DNA of 64,000 nucleotides. Origin: a virus. The position numbers were made by a program, and so were the translations under genes. The notes beneath the pieces were generated by a model. The model saw nothing but the letters and a program-made list of their open reading frames with translations. It was not told the origin of the DNA and did not search any database. The stretch covers positions 62,001 to 126,000 of IMG/VR virus record IMGVR_UViG_3300023208_000003, one strand, 5' to 3'. This document shows, one piece after another, positions 19,401-27,521 of the stretch (position 1 is the first letter of the stretch; every line of letters begins with the position of its first letter).

Positions 19401-21996
19401 TGAATAATCCAGCTATGTTGTTTCTAAAAACTAAAGAAACAGGAACACGTGACATTGACGCGTCATAAAAATTTTCAGTGTTTGCCCAAGTAGAATCCCA
19501 GTTCGAAGGTTTAACAGCAAAGTTTAATAGCTTCCAAGGTTCCAAATTTGGGCGGACCGTTCCATAAAGTGACAAATAAATTTGATGCCAGCGAGCAATA
19601 CCTAAAGTTGATTCCGAATAGTTCCAAGAAAATGCATCTGTTGCTACATAATCAATGCCATATGGGTCATAGTTATATTTTGCAGCAAACTTTGCAAGTT
19701 CTTCCTCAAGCGCCGGCTTATTTAAATGTGCTGGTGTAAATGCGTCCCAGCTAGGAGTTGTTAAAATTACATTTTTTGAATTGAATAATTTTTGTTCCGC
19801 GGCAAGAATTAATGAGTTTTGAAGAGCAGCTATATTAATTTCTACCCACGCGTTGCTCAATGTTGTAACATTCCAATTATTTCCGTCCCACTGGAACAAT
19901 TGATTAGTAGAACGTTTATACCAAAAATCACCAATTTCAATTTCTGAAATTAGTGGAGCATTTGATAAATCACTAATTACCGCGAAACACATTAATTTAC
20001 CAGTTAAGCTGTTAAACCACAGTTGATTTTTATAGGGTTGTACTGGAGGTTGAGCTCCACTTGAACCAGAAACAATGTTACCGTCAGAACGTACAACTGG
20101 AAGATTAACTAGTTGATGTTCAAGCGTTATATTTCTTTCTTGTATTGGTGAAACATGACTGTCATGGTGACGAATTACATAAATTCCAAGTTCAAAATCA
20201 AACTCTATTCCTGGCTGAGTAAATGGAGAGATACCCAATACTGGAAGTGTGGCAGGCCAATTTGAAATAGGAGATGTAGTATCACGATAAACGCCAATAA
20301 CATCAGCTCTGTTTGATCTATTTTCTTCATATGAAGCAAGTAAACGAGCTACTAAATCAGCGTTCGGATCAATAACTGTAAATTCAGATATTTTTGTCGT
20401 TGAAAGAAATTCAATTGAATTTAATGCAACATAATCAACCAAAGAATTTATCGCACCTTCATATTGTGCTTCGATAAATGAAATTATTGATGTTGGTGAA
20501 AAATCACGCTGATGCGCAAGCGCAACTAAAATGTTAAAGGCCCCATTATAATCTTTAATTTTACCACCTAAGCCAAGATCATGTGAAATTTGACGATAAT
20601 TATTTCTGCCAAAAGGCGAACCATCAATTGCTATTTGATCCTTTATGACTGTCATAAAATGGTTGACTAAATCACCATGTAGTACGTCACGTCGATTTTC
20701 ATGATAAGGATTTAAATTTAACTGGTTTGGTGTCATCCACGCACCAATATTTTCAAAATCCTGAGATGGGTGTAGTGGAAAATTTATAACGTTTCCATTT
20801 CCATCAGCAGTTACGTATCTAAACCCCTCAATGTTGAAAACACTAGTGGTGATTGTGTCACCGTTCATAAATGGGATTGTCCCAGGTGTCACCAGGAACA
20901 CGCCAGCCTCAGTGATTAATGGTACATTGACTTGTCCATTGTGTGCAATCCCGGACTTTGAGCCAATCGCAGTAAAATTGGTTGCATCATCAAAGAATAG
21001 GCGCCACATTTCTGCGGAAGCTTGCGGATTAAGAGTTATTGAAAGAGTTCCATTGCCAATTCCTTGAATATCCGGATCACTGCATTGAACTGAAATTGGT
21101 CCCGGTGACCAGATACTTCTAATAGATGCTCCCTTTTTAAAAAACAATGTTCTTCCATTTTCATCAATTAAGCCTTGTGAAAAAATGAAATTGCCTGATT
21201 TATTTGTTTTAACACGTCTAAAAAGGTATTGATCTACTGAATAAGTTTGATCTTCAGTGTAATAAAAAATTGAAGAAACTTTATTCGTAGGAGTTCCATC
21301 GTAATAGTAAATGTTAAACAGTGGAATTTGATTTACGATTGAGCGAACTTGTCCTGAAAGCATTTCAATGTCAGCATCGAACTCAATGATAGGACGAAGA
21401 GCTTGAACAACTAATTTTTTATCAATAGCGTGAGACGCTACCCAATCATCAAGATCATCTTTATGCACCCAGTAATTTGAAGTAGACCAATCGCTTGACC
21501 CATTTGATTCAATAACATAAAACTCGGGTACACAGGCTGGATTCCAATCTAAGGTAGGACGGGTTGTCTCTGGAATTGCTGGAAGAACCCAATAATACTG
21601 AGCAAAATTATCAAATTTGTCAAGATTAATTGGCGGAATGAAATTAAATGATTGTTGTTTACTCCACTCGCGAGCGTTATCAATATCTATACCGGCGCTA
21701 CGCCATTTATTAATAATGTCCGAAAAACCGTAGGAGAATTCTTGCGAACCTACTTTCCAATATGTCATTGGTGACAGTTCGTTGACGACTCTTTCAATTG
21801 TTGACTGAGGAACCCAAGGACGAACTTCTGATGAATCTTCTACCTTATGGCCAATTAGCCCGTAAAGAGGAAGTACTTCTTCTTTGGTTAAAAAGCGATT
21901 AAAAAGATTTCGCGTAAGCGATAAATTTACCTTGTTTCTAAGATACTGCGGAAGATATCTTGTTAGATCGTGGTAAGGTGTTAAGTAGTCAGTCAT
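13468..21996 (-). CDS. Giant baseplate wedge-associated protein (2842 aa)
   Basis: The start MTDYLTPYHDLTRYLPQYLRN, the length and the position after gp6 suggest that this gene occupies the place of T4 gp7 in the wedge operon, though I see no direct gp7 homology. Module B copies appear near residues 329-384, 1842-1902 and 1929-1992 (for example TWKLRANSPHSFTLEGEISG, then YDNGLFKF and AEDFFVFE). There are segments with QLWFNSLTGKL and QLFQWDGNNWNV strand pairs near 670-730, and a C-terminal region (about 2600-2842) rich in Arg and Asn that is not module-like. A late promoter core lies at 22034-22041. At over 300 kDa it would be one of the largest virion proteins of the phage. Confidence 0.6.
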   Translation of the reverse strand: MTDYLTPYHDLTRYLPQYLRNKVNLSLTRNLFNRFLTKEEVLPLYGLIGHKVEDSSEVRPWVPQSTIERVVNELSPMTYWKVGSQEFSYGFSDIINKWRSAGIDIDNAREWSKQQSFNFIPPINLDKFDNFAQYYWVLPAIPETTRPTLDWNPACVPEFYVIESNGSSDWSTSNYWVHKDDLDDWVASHAIDKKLVVQALRPIIEFDADIEMLSGQVRSIVNQIPLFNIYYYDGTPTNKVSSIFYYTEDQTYSVDQYLFRRVKTNKSGNFIFSQGLIDENGRTLFFKKGASIRSIWSPGPISVQCSDPDIQGIGNGTLSITLNPQASAEMWRLFFDDATNFTAIGSKSGIAHNGQVNVPLITEAGVFLVTPGTIPFMNGDTITTSVFNIEGFRYVTADGNGNVINFPLHPSQDFENIGAWMTPNQLNLNPYHENRRDVLHGDLVNHFMTVIKDQIAIDGSPFGRNNYRQISHDLGLGGKIKDYNGAFNILVALAHQRDFSPTSIISFIEAQYEGAINSLVDYVALNSIEFLSTTKISEFTVIDPNADLVARLLASYEENRSNRADVIGVYRDTTSPISNWPATLPVLGISPFTQPGIEFDFELGIYVIRHHDSHVSPIQERNITLEHQLVNLPVVRSDGNIVSGSSGAQPPVQPYKNQLWFNSLTGKLMCFAVISDLSNAPLISEIEIGDFWYKRSTNQLFQWDGNNWNVTTLSNAWVEINIAALQNSLILAAEQKLFNSKNVILTTPSWDAFTPAHLNKPALEEELAKFAAKYNYDPYGIDYVATDAFSWNYSESTLGIARWHQIYLSLYGTVRPNLEPWKLLNFAVKPSNWDSTWANTENFYDASMSRVPVSLVFRNNIAGLFNITDGFDSTVNGYSLSVNQRLLFVGQSDLHQNGIYRVHAINGTSATLVRADDANTISQVVTGFNVTVDGPELPWNGSVWKLTSNPTTMLDPMIYEQVRMWKDSMWVYIKTQNPTVKVCTNVHTDELLPPYVAPPAWNSGDALLNAIPTGIANSYVIGDYGPTELLWVKSIEFQHAITRIGFKLSPLEFLAKTWGNTVFDVNGWEFDRYLGKKLSHIDFKLHGESYVSPLRNISDNVITDIALPFTLKVCEVGNNVTVLKLSIENSEFYVVEGQDLTIGTYGQLQVDDLGIPFVLNDQIVFDGFEFKFIPFTAYRFNGLNQSFTNLLRYNSLDVNGNNYASIAFRNWDVKLGYRCDGMIETDNLEIRSDVYEVTTNARSVIFKQNPIVRESWLHAFRIQVVQIGTYALNEQGLYIPATDGSDWKFRIETFNPNYPVIEYIDLNATGNFQTFHALSKRHTDIYWNHYLDGETRITQSTPFVVTGIQNLVNIMFGYVKRLEEDGWRFDQSDVSQIDDLTGRNLNWQLEIEKLIDFVYSGINVGQGHVLNPFPKAFWFETQTGLVSTFDSTKFADVSGGQLVFDMLGQALDKTALTVIREDDITMVSSKIPIFSAHIHIDEYEHIVLFENYALPAEKVNLIYDPFLGLIISKLLIKTLRQVKSTRRPTMGGFYLQGHSVKRNLEASVDNVAKYFDSDFVYQNNDTTQHAMSLFGYHEKEYFDQLDISKSTQFQFWRGLIGAKGSNFAINAFTNNSKFDTAELDEFWVYKVAEYGDARQKAYPEMKLFESDCSLQTSRFQFFSEDEQNKLLFDPSFTRIDSLDDSRWFLIDDLNANVSFEAELAGTAMFNVLPTWKLISRSTIGNGIFDVYDFYEITKAAIFSVKFDTAIDFNHYNVYEGTTLIGTGQVDEPLILPGYFTVSIKSGTQDFDSIDIFEFETIRTELDVILPISFKSDAFTSTIVQPMLVGFGSGRLTNVTISDSIPFQTWKLRANSPHSFTLEGEISGVIDTNIGFGRYDNGLFKFDLINGEIAFVAEDFFVFETNVKTSLEVTGYGNLTDIKVHGPYATAENWQITMLSATQFSVIGDTLTQADYGTVGTYYDNGKIGFLIEAGLNPFTNGQLFSFRVDVEKVNSDTIRVLTAGTVELVGFIPAKPKFSPIKLFNYKSQTLIEDISVWHPAFDSHNPLPLESVNIISPTDLARYNCSTLITDNPNYSTVSTWGEREVGRVWWDTETLDYVPYYDTSIFSTIEERLSRWGSLADYSDIKVYEWVQSDVPPLTYNKQAKEQEGKLEIESGLKKSGTVARQETYSRNRIWWKRPVAWSRTPNPPPEGNVTQFLGASTRLFISDLHVTLDDGRFSDHGLNANVKIWGWDEDKPVGEATITGILNYDIGSSFELLLPGLVDLPAEFSSIAFVPSAKVSSIGNAIGEISFKLDIFDGTVGVIAISNTLSQRLDIEDFFGQIGAPIKYDFTNLGIAVILTPAVNNIDSLEIAQAIALGHNVKVREQISITTHLPFASLELVNDPLISQTQWIAQVIPTQKQLSADLNAPINTWQPFYGDWIQVATTADLVAEAVAENKTPLVLNSGEIVNRIKSSWTSWAILTDLLQKKTGNNDKLTFTFDETLNSKRISVYINGILQLNSIFTVNGNIVYLTNKIPAGQQVVVLYRKYEPNAIELTFDPESKDDLTIQTQFKNDYQYVIVPQRDSEGTIIGNNYFFWVRNKTFAATNNLMSAQQAEIQLRNGPSTYLTFHNLLPATLTKPARYDAISVHGLNLFVTSDDSYKLRFTEDFTLRDDPKELDLKNTHTEWTQIRPDQKHKIPKQLWDKLSDTACGQNSRGDQLPSQNRIDYDARHNTRTRYGFGKDQIMVDTHLVLATLRDAILNTKLVKNIGGINIPDYIEALNFIEADLWFATPFATRRTLDTIWRLASPRQINTLFFEVLNDALANNFEFTDLFKTSRLAVHSVRTISPPQVIPFNDY

Positions 21997-22033
21997 ATTG
22001 AAAGCTCAAAGGTCGCAAATGTTAGCTATGATA

Positions 22034-22041
22034 TATTTATC
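22034..22041 (-). promoter_or_regulatory. T4-type late promoter core
   Basis: The minus strand reads GATAAATA within the 76-base gap between the AKL-family gene ending at 22073 and the 2842-residue gene starting at 21996. It gives the two giant proteins their own late transcript. Confidence 0.65.
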
Positions 22042-22072
22042 ACAAAAAACATTTGCTCCAAAATGAGCTTTC

Positions 22073-22486
22073 TTATAGTTTCGCGTACTCGCTTAGTCCT
22101 GTCTCAATAAGGTCAGCTTTGCAATCAAGCAAATCACCTGATCCGTCTTGTCGATAATGTTGATTTATAATTTCAATTGCCTTTTTTAATTTTTCTGGTT
22201 TATTACAAATAATGTTTTTTATATTTTTTATTAGCAAAAACTTTAAAATTCGTTTTAGAGATGTACAATCAGTGCAACTAAAATCACCGTCAACTGAAGA
22301 TGGCGCGCCTTGTAGAGATGTCAGTGACGTACAATCAGAGCAACTAAAATCACCAGTTAAATGACAACCTGGTGTATAACCAGGATATTTTTTTGGTAAT
22401 TTGGATAAATCTGTCCATTTGGCAGGTACTTTAATATTACCTTTATAAGTTGGGATTACATTTTCAAATAATTGATTTATTTTCAT
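22073..22486 (-). CDS. AKL-family protein, short LRR-like member
   Basis: This 137-residue protein is inserted in the baseplate operon directly behind gp6, sharing one base of a TAATG stop/start. The N-terminus MKINQLFEN is the short form of the targeting-like sequence. The middle has two near-identical leucine-rich-type units, GDFSCSDCTSLTSLQGAPSS and DGDFSCTDCTSLKRIL. The end, DLLDCKADLIETGLSEYAKL, is the family signature. Compared with the 210-220 residue LRR-type members at 44707-46619 it lacks about two repeat units, so repeat number varies. It lacks the IHKxI block. Function is unknown; packaging is inferred. Confidence 0.8.
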   Translation of the reverse strand: MKINQLFENVIPTYKGNIKVPAKWTDLSKLPKKYPGYTPGCHLTGDFSCSDCTSLTSLQGAPSSVDGDFSCTDCTSLKRILKFLLIKNIKNIICNKPEKLKKAIEIINQHYRQDGSGDLLDCKADLIETGLSEYAKL

Positions 22487-25400
22487 TATGTTAGTCTTCC
22501 TTGTCTTAATACATCCCGCGTCAAATCTGCTACAATCTCAATATCAGTAATCTTAGCGGCAGATTGCAAAATCTCATCCATACCACACTGTACAGTAAAA
22601 AGTGAGCCAAATGAATTAGTTGAGAATACAGGCACAAGTACAACTGAAGAAATTTCAGTTGGAAGACGCTGGTGAATTAACGCGATAAGTTCAGTAGCAT
22701 AGAAACTATTACCAAAATCCCAATTAGAAATATCAAAATAAGTGTTAATTACATTTAGAACTTCTTGTTTAATAACTTCGGTTGAAAGTTTTGCTGTTGG
22801 AGCAATAACAACTTTAAAGCGCGCGCGTAGCTGCGGTTCTGCAAGTTCACCAAATAACAATCTAATTTTTCCTGAGTGAAGGACAATCGTATCTGAAAGC
22901 ATCTTATTTTCAAGCAGATAGCCATATGACTGACGAAGCTCAAGAGGCGTTGGTGGAACTGGAGGTACAGTTGACAAGCCACGAATATATGAAATTACGT
23001 TGTTGTAGTAACCGCTAGTTAAGATAAATGCGTCGTGTATGTTTGATGCTGATGGGTCAATCATATTTGTATGAGGAGCATAATGCTGCCACATAAAATC
23101 TAAGTTTTTACGCGTCATAAAGCGTAAATAATTACCAGTTGTATCAACCATTGAACCTGGATTAAAAGTAACTGATGGCCAACCAATAGGAATAGAATCA
23201 TAATAAATTGATGAAGGTGTAATTGGCACAGTTGTGTACACAAACATATTCGCTGAAAAATTTTCAAACTGCAAAAGCTTATCAGGAATAGTGTCTCCAG
23301 ATACTGAAAGCTTTAACGCATCTGATGGCATAATTTCAAGTGCGTGAATGTTAATAACGCCATCACCATCAACAACTGGACCAACAACATCATAATTTTC
23401 ATTATGACCAAGTGGTAATCCATTAGGCTTTAAGTTTGAGCGAAGAACACGAACAGTATCGTACACGCGATCTTTTGTCTCATTATCAAGAATTTGATCG
23501 GCTTGATTAAACCAAAACTTTGTATTTTGAGATGATGCCACAAGTTTCAGTGAGCGGTAATGAATTGTAAATCCAATTAAGTCATTTGTAACTGGCGCTA
23601 ATATTCGCTCGATCCAAAAAATCCACGAAGATATTGGATCAGTAGGATCAAATCCTAAAGAATCTGGATTTGCTGGCAGCGAAGTACCATTTATAAGTTC
23701 CCAGTAACCATTAAGATTAAAAGTTGAAATATAATCTGGAAGCAATGGGCCTGCGTAGCCAGCTGGTGGACGTAAAATAAAAGCGTCACCTTGTTTAAGA
23801 TCAACATTCGTTACTAGAAAATCAATTGGTGAACTAGTGTCAACTAATGAATACTGTTTATCAACAACGCCATTAGAAAGATTGCCGCGAATAGAACTTG
23901 TAACATAAAGAGTTTTTTCATCTGCTGCAACTTCAATAGTGAAAACTTCTAACTCAGCAATAGCGCTTGTTATTGAACCAGTTAATGTTCCTGAACCTCG
24001 CATTGCTGTTTTACGATTAAAGCGTAAACCAAAGCGTTGCTGAATAGCAACGGTCTGTAAGCGAGACCCACTATCACCATTTACGTAAGGTGTTACACCA
24101 TCAATTGTTCTTGGTAAGGTATCCTGCCAAATTTTGCCATCATCACTTGAACCTGACGTACCAGCTCCGCTTGGAATTAGCGCGTAAGTAACACCATTTA
24201 TGGTTGTCAAACCTAAAGGCTCACCGTACCAATGACGATCAAGCGCACCCTGTATCATTGTTTTTTCTAGAAGAGGGATTCTATTATCTTCAATAAAAAG
24301 ACGACGTGGTGATGAGATAACGCCTATTAAATCAGGATCTGTTGCTGAAATATGAAGCAACATATTCATAATAGAAGTTGAAGAAAGCAGCGGCTCAATT
24401 ACATTATCAATTAATGAGCGCGCTGAAACACTTGTATTTTGAACTTCAGTAGTTAAATTGTAACGAAGCTGAAGATCATCACCAAACAGTTTAATATTTT
24501 CATATGTTCCTGACGCGTCATTCCAATCAATCCATTTTGGCTGGCCAGCAAATGTGCGATTGATTGTAAATAATCGAAGAATTGACTGATCTTTTAACAT
24601 AAACGTATTATGATCAGCAGCGTTGACCATTCTGTTCTGAGCGTAATATGTAGAAGGCGCTGATTGACGAACATGATCAATTGTTTCAGACGCAGCAGAG
24701 TTTTGAATAGCTGATGTAAGTGAAAATGTTAAAGAGCAAGTTTCATTTAAACCTAAATTCGAAGTGTATGAAAATGAAATAGGTTGATTTTGAATTCTAT
24801 TTGCTTGAATTACAATCGGCTTGTTAATTGATTGACGAGTCCAAATTTGGAACGTTCCAATAGGCATATCACTATAGTCACCATCCCCAAACAACAACTT
24901 TACACGATCATTTTCTAATGTTTCAACTTCAAACTTTTTACGATTTGTAGTATTATTAAAAAACAAATTTTGTTCAGCTAACGTACTTACTTGTTCCCAG
25001 CGTTCAAGAACATTTCCATTTGTGTCAACACGTGAAAGCCAAACGTCTGTTTCATTAACATTTTGAAGAGCAAGCTCAAGTGTTCTGTTTGGAATCTGAG
25101 AACTAATAGTGTAATCAGTTCTAACGAGGCCGCCCTGTTTTACGAAAAGTAAAATTCCAGTGTAATCAGAGCCATCTCCTAAACCATCACTAGAGTAAAT
25201 AAATGAAAGAGATTGCGATGGATCAGGTGTTCTTTCAAATGGTCCATTTTCATCAATGTCAACAGGAACAATTTCCATTGGAAATTGTTCAGTTCCAGTA
25301 TCAGCAATAAATGGAAAAACACCATTTACAAATGTTGATGAAATATTTGCAAAGTTATACAATTGAAGACTAACATCGCCAACTTGCACTGACTTTTGAG

Positions 25401-25899
25401 GTTGCCCAAATTTTCCAGTTAAAACGTGATTTAGCACTAAGAAAAATTGTTCCTTCCAATTTGAATTATTAGGATCATTCCACTTAATCACTGTGTTTGC
25501 GAGATTAATACCTTGCGAGTCAATAATTCTTTCTGAAGTAACAATTGATGTTATTTTTACAAGGCCACGGCCTGGAATGTTTCGTGTCACCTTGTATGAA
25601 ATTAACTTAGCAAGACGAAGAATTGATTGTTTGCGCTGAGCAGTCGTAATAAAGTTTTCATGTGACAGCATATCAACACGATACGCGAGAACTTCTGCTA
25701 CATAAGCAAACATTTCAAGGAAAGCAATAAACTCAGATGACTCAATAAAGTCATTGAAACTTTCTGAATAGTACAACTTAACGTAATCAAGCAGAGCTGC
25801 TTTAACTGTATCAAAATCGTAGGAAACAAATGAGATATTGTTAAACGCCTCGTACACACGTTCCCAAGATTCTGCACTGTAAATATTTCGAATTGCCAT
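22486..25899 (-). CDS. gp6: Baseplate wedge protein gp6-like
   Basis: The N-terminal 100 residues (NISFVSYDFDTVKAALLDY, then FAYVAEVLAYRVDMLSHENF and SILRLAKLISYKVTRN) match the gp6/gpJ wedge family start, in which a helical bundle precedes a beta-rich body. A central segment, YAQNRMVNAADHNTFML followed by ILRLFTINRTF, matches the conserved core of T4 gp6 (TATDYDTF region). At 1137 residues it is much longer than T4 gp6 (660). Part of the extra length is a module B copy near residues 645-710 (TLYVTSSIRGNLSNGVV, then LKQGDAFILRP). gp6 dimers link baseplate wedges in T4. It lies directly after gp25, as expected for a wedge operon. Confidence 0.85.
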   Translation of the reverse strand: MAIRNIYSAESWERVYEAFNNISFVSYDFDTVKAALLDYVKLYYSESFNDFIESSEFIAFLEMFAYVAEVLAYRVDMLSHENFITTAQRKQSILRLAKLISYKVTRNIPGRGLVKITSIVTSERIIDSQGINLANTVIKWNDPNNSNWKEQFFLVLNHVLTGKFGQPQKSVQVGDVSLQLYNFANISSTFVNGVFPFIADTGTEQFPMEIVPVDIDENGPFERTPDPSQSLSFIYSSDGLGDGSDYTGILLFVKQGGLVRTDYTISSQIPNRTLELALQNVNETDVWLSRVDTNGNVLERWEQVSTLAEQNLFFNNTTNRKKFEVETLENDRVKLLFGDGDYSDMPIGTFQIWTRQSINKPIVIQANRIQNQPISFSYTSNLGLNETCSLTFSLTSAIQNSAASETIDHVRQSAPSTYYAQNRMVNAADHNTFMLKDQSILRLFTINRTFAGQPKWIDWNDASGTYENIKLFGDDLQLRYNLTTEVQNTSVSARSLIDNVIEPLLSSTSIMNMLLHISATDPDLIGVISSPRRLFIEDNRIPLLEKTMIQGALDRHWYGEPLGLTTINGVTYALIPSGAGTSGSSDDGKIWQDTLPRTIDGVTPYVNGDSGSRLQTVAIQQRFGLRFNRKTAMRGSGTLTGSITSAIAELEVFTIEVAADEKTLYVTSSIRGNLSNGVVDKQYSLVDTSSPIDFLVTNVDLKQGDAFILRPPAGYAGPLLPDYISTFNLNGYWELINGTSLPANPDSLGFDPTDPISSWIFWIERILAPVTNDLIGFTIHYRSLKLVASSQNTKFWFNQADQILDNETKDRVYDTVRVLRSNLKPNGLPLGHNENYDVVGPVVDGDGVINIHALEIMPSDALKLSVSGDTIPDKLLQFENFSANMFVYTTVPITPSSIYYDSIPIGWPSVTFNPGSMVDTTGNYLRFMTRKNLDFMWQHYAPHTNMIDPSASNIHDAFILTSGYYNNVISYIRGLSTVPPVPPTPLELRQSYGYLLENKMLSDTIVLHSGKIRLLFGELAEPQLRARFKVVIAPTAKLSTEVIKQEVLNVINTYFDISNWDFGNSFYATELIALIHQRLPTEISSVVLVPVFSTNSFGSLFTVQCGMDEILQSAAKITDIEIVADLTRDVLRQGRLT

Positions 25900-25904
25900 T
25901 TATT

Positions 25905-26282
25905 TTAACCGTTTGTCGAAATTTCGATTCGTAACGTATCCGTTACCTTAAATTCAATGTAATAAAGATCTGCTAATGCAAGAATCGCGTTATTATCAGG
26001 AAGTGAAACAACTGATATTGCAACAAGTTTAACTCGTGGATCATAATTAATAACTTCACGTAAATCAGCTTCTATAGCAGCTCTAGTGCGCTCATCATTT
26101 GGTTCAAACACCATAAGCGGTATTCTAGTACCAAAATTAGGCATCATGAGACGCTCACCTTTTATTGTGTAAATGTGATTTAACAAATCACGCTTTACAG
26201 TCTCGATATTTGAGGTGCTAAAACGAAAGCCAGTATCTAACCAGGCTTGCGTTGAAAATCCTCTGTAAGTTGCAGTTGTCAT
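25905..26282 (-). CDS. gp25: Baseplate wedge protein gp25
   Basis: This 125-residue protein has the whole gp25/lysozyme-like wedge pattern: GFRFSTSNIETVKRDLLNHI, then the hallmark GERLMMPNFGTRIP with the conserved Gly-Glu-Arg and Asn-Phe-Gly, and a C-terminal beta sheet ending in RIEISTNG. In T4, gp25 nucleates sheath assembly on the wedge. It is the first gene of a unit driven by the late promoter core at 26310-26317, followed six bases later by gp6. Confidence 0.93.
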   Translation of the reverse strand: MTTATYRGFSTQAWLDTGFRFSTSNIETVKRDLLNHIYTIKGERLMMPNFGTRIPLMVFEPNDERTRAAIEADLREVINYDPRVKLVAISVVSLPDNNAILALADLYYIEFKVTDTLRIEISTNG

Positions 26283-26309
26283 TTACGTCTCGTTTTTTAT
26301 TTGCTTCAA

Positions 26310-26317
26310 TATTTATC
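26310..26317 (-). promoter_or_regulatory. T4-type late promoter core
   Basis: The minus strand reads GATAAATA about 30 bases upstream of the gp25 start at 26282, in the short gap after the gp5-like gene. Confidence 0.65.
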
Positions 26318-26324
26318 CAAAAAA

Positions 26325-27521
26325 CTATTCACGCCAATTTTGATTTCTTTTCAATTCTGACGTTGGACGTTGCCACGGTTCATGCTCTGGAACCAATGGA
26401 GGAGGTACTGCTTTATCAGGACATTCGGGTGAATCAGCAGCTGGACCATTTAGATCTATTGAGGAACCAGTAACAAAGACTCCACCTTCTCCAGTTAGAT
26501 GCATTTCAGCGCCAGAAGCTAAAAATCCACCATTACCTGTTAAATTCATTTTAGAACATGCTGTTGCCAAAACTGAACCACCGGAGCTCAAATTAAAGTT
26601 TCCACCTGATGTTACTCGCGTAACTCCGCCAGATATTAAATCAATAGTGCCACCAGCTTCAAGGTGGATGTTCTGTCCAGCGGTCATGTTAATATCTTTT
26701 CCTGCGTGCACAGAAATAGAAGCACCACCAAAAATGTGAATGTGCCCATCTTCATCAAGTTCAATCCAGGTGTTACCGAGGGCAGATGAAATGTAAATAC
26801 GCTCATTTGTATCGTCTAAAATGACTTGAGCGCCTGCAGTAGTTTTTAGTCGGATTCTACAGTGAGCGTTATCATCAGTCATTATTAACGAGTGGTGACC
26901 TGGAGTAACAAAGCAATACGTTTGCGGATCTTTTATTTTTTGAGGGTCAGCAGCGGAAGGTGTATAACCATCGGTTCCATCTTTAAGAGTTTGTGCTTGC
27001 GATGCTTGTAGCTCAAAACCACCTCGCGAAATACATTGAGGACTTTCTACTTGATTCTGAAATTGAGCTCGAAGATTTGTATAGGCCGGTTGAAGAGGTT
27101 CATAGATATCTGTCCATGGGCCCGGTTGCTTTTGATCATTTACATTACGACCAGCAGGAAGCGAGCGATTGCGATGCAAGTCAAAAAATGAGGCAAAATA
27201 AAAGCGGCGGGCGGGGTTGCCGTTGAGTAAAAATACAAGAACTTGAGCGCCAATTTTTGGAATTGCCCAAAAGCCATAAGATGCCCAGCCTTTATTTGGT
27301 GCTGCATCTCGTCCAGCTGGAAAATCATTTGTTACTCCAGCTAACGGTGAGGCATACTCTGCCCATGGCAAAGTATCAATACTGTAAGTTTCACCATCTA
27401 AAGCTGGACACCAAATCTTACAACGACCCATTTGTGACGGGTCGTCAGTTGCCATTACAAATCCTTCAATTATAAAAGGAAATTGAAATTTTGCATTATC
27501 TAAAATATGTTTTTTAGCCAT
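26325..27521 (-). CDS. gp5: gp5-like baseplate central spike (OB fold and beta-helix)
   Basis: The N-terminal ~120 residues contain the gp5/VgrG OB-fold pattern: EGFVMATDDPSQMGRCKIW, then LPWAEYASPLAG and a GFWAIPKIGAQVLVFLLNGNP strand. From about residue 270 a row of short repeats (SVHAGKDINMTAGQNIHLEA, GGTIDLISGG, GGNFNLSSGG, AEMHLTGEGG) forms the triple-stranded beta-helix of the needle. At 398 residues it is shorter than T4 gp5 (575), and I see no lysozyme domain between the two parts, so it resembles P2 gpV-type spikes in that respect. It lies between the hub gene and gp25. Confidence 0.85.
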   Translation of the reverse strand: MAKKHILDNAKFQFPFIIEGFVMATDDPSQMGRCKIWCPALDGETYSIDTLPWAEYASPLAGVTNDFPAGRDAAPNKGWASYGFWAIPKIGAQVLVFLLNGNPARRFYFASFFDLHRNRSLPAGRNVNDQKQPGPWTDIYEPLQPAYTNLRAQFQNQVESPQCISRGGFELQASQAQTLKDGTDGYTPSAADPQKIKDPQTYCFVTPGHHSLIMTDDNAHCRIRLKTTAGAQVILDDTNERIYISSALGNTWIELDEDGHIHIFGGASISVHAGKDINMTAGQNIHLEAGGTIDLISGGVTRVTSGGNFNLSSGGSVLATACSKMNLTGNGGFLASGAEMHLTGEGGVFVTGSSIDLNGPAADSPECPDKAVPPPLVPEHEPWQRPTSELKRNQNWRE

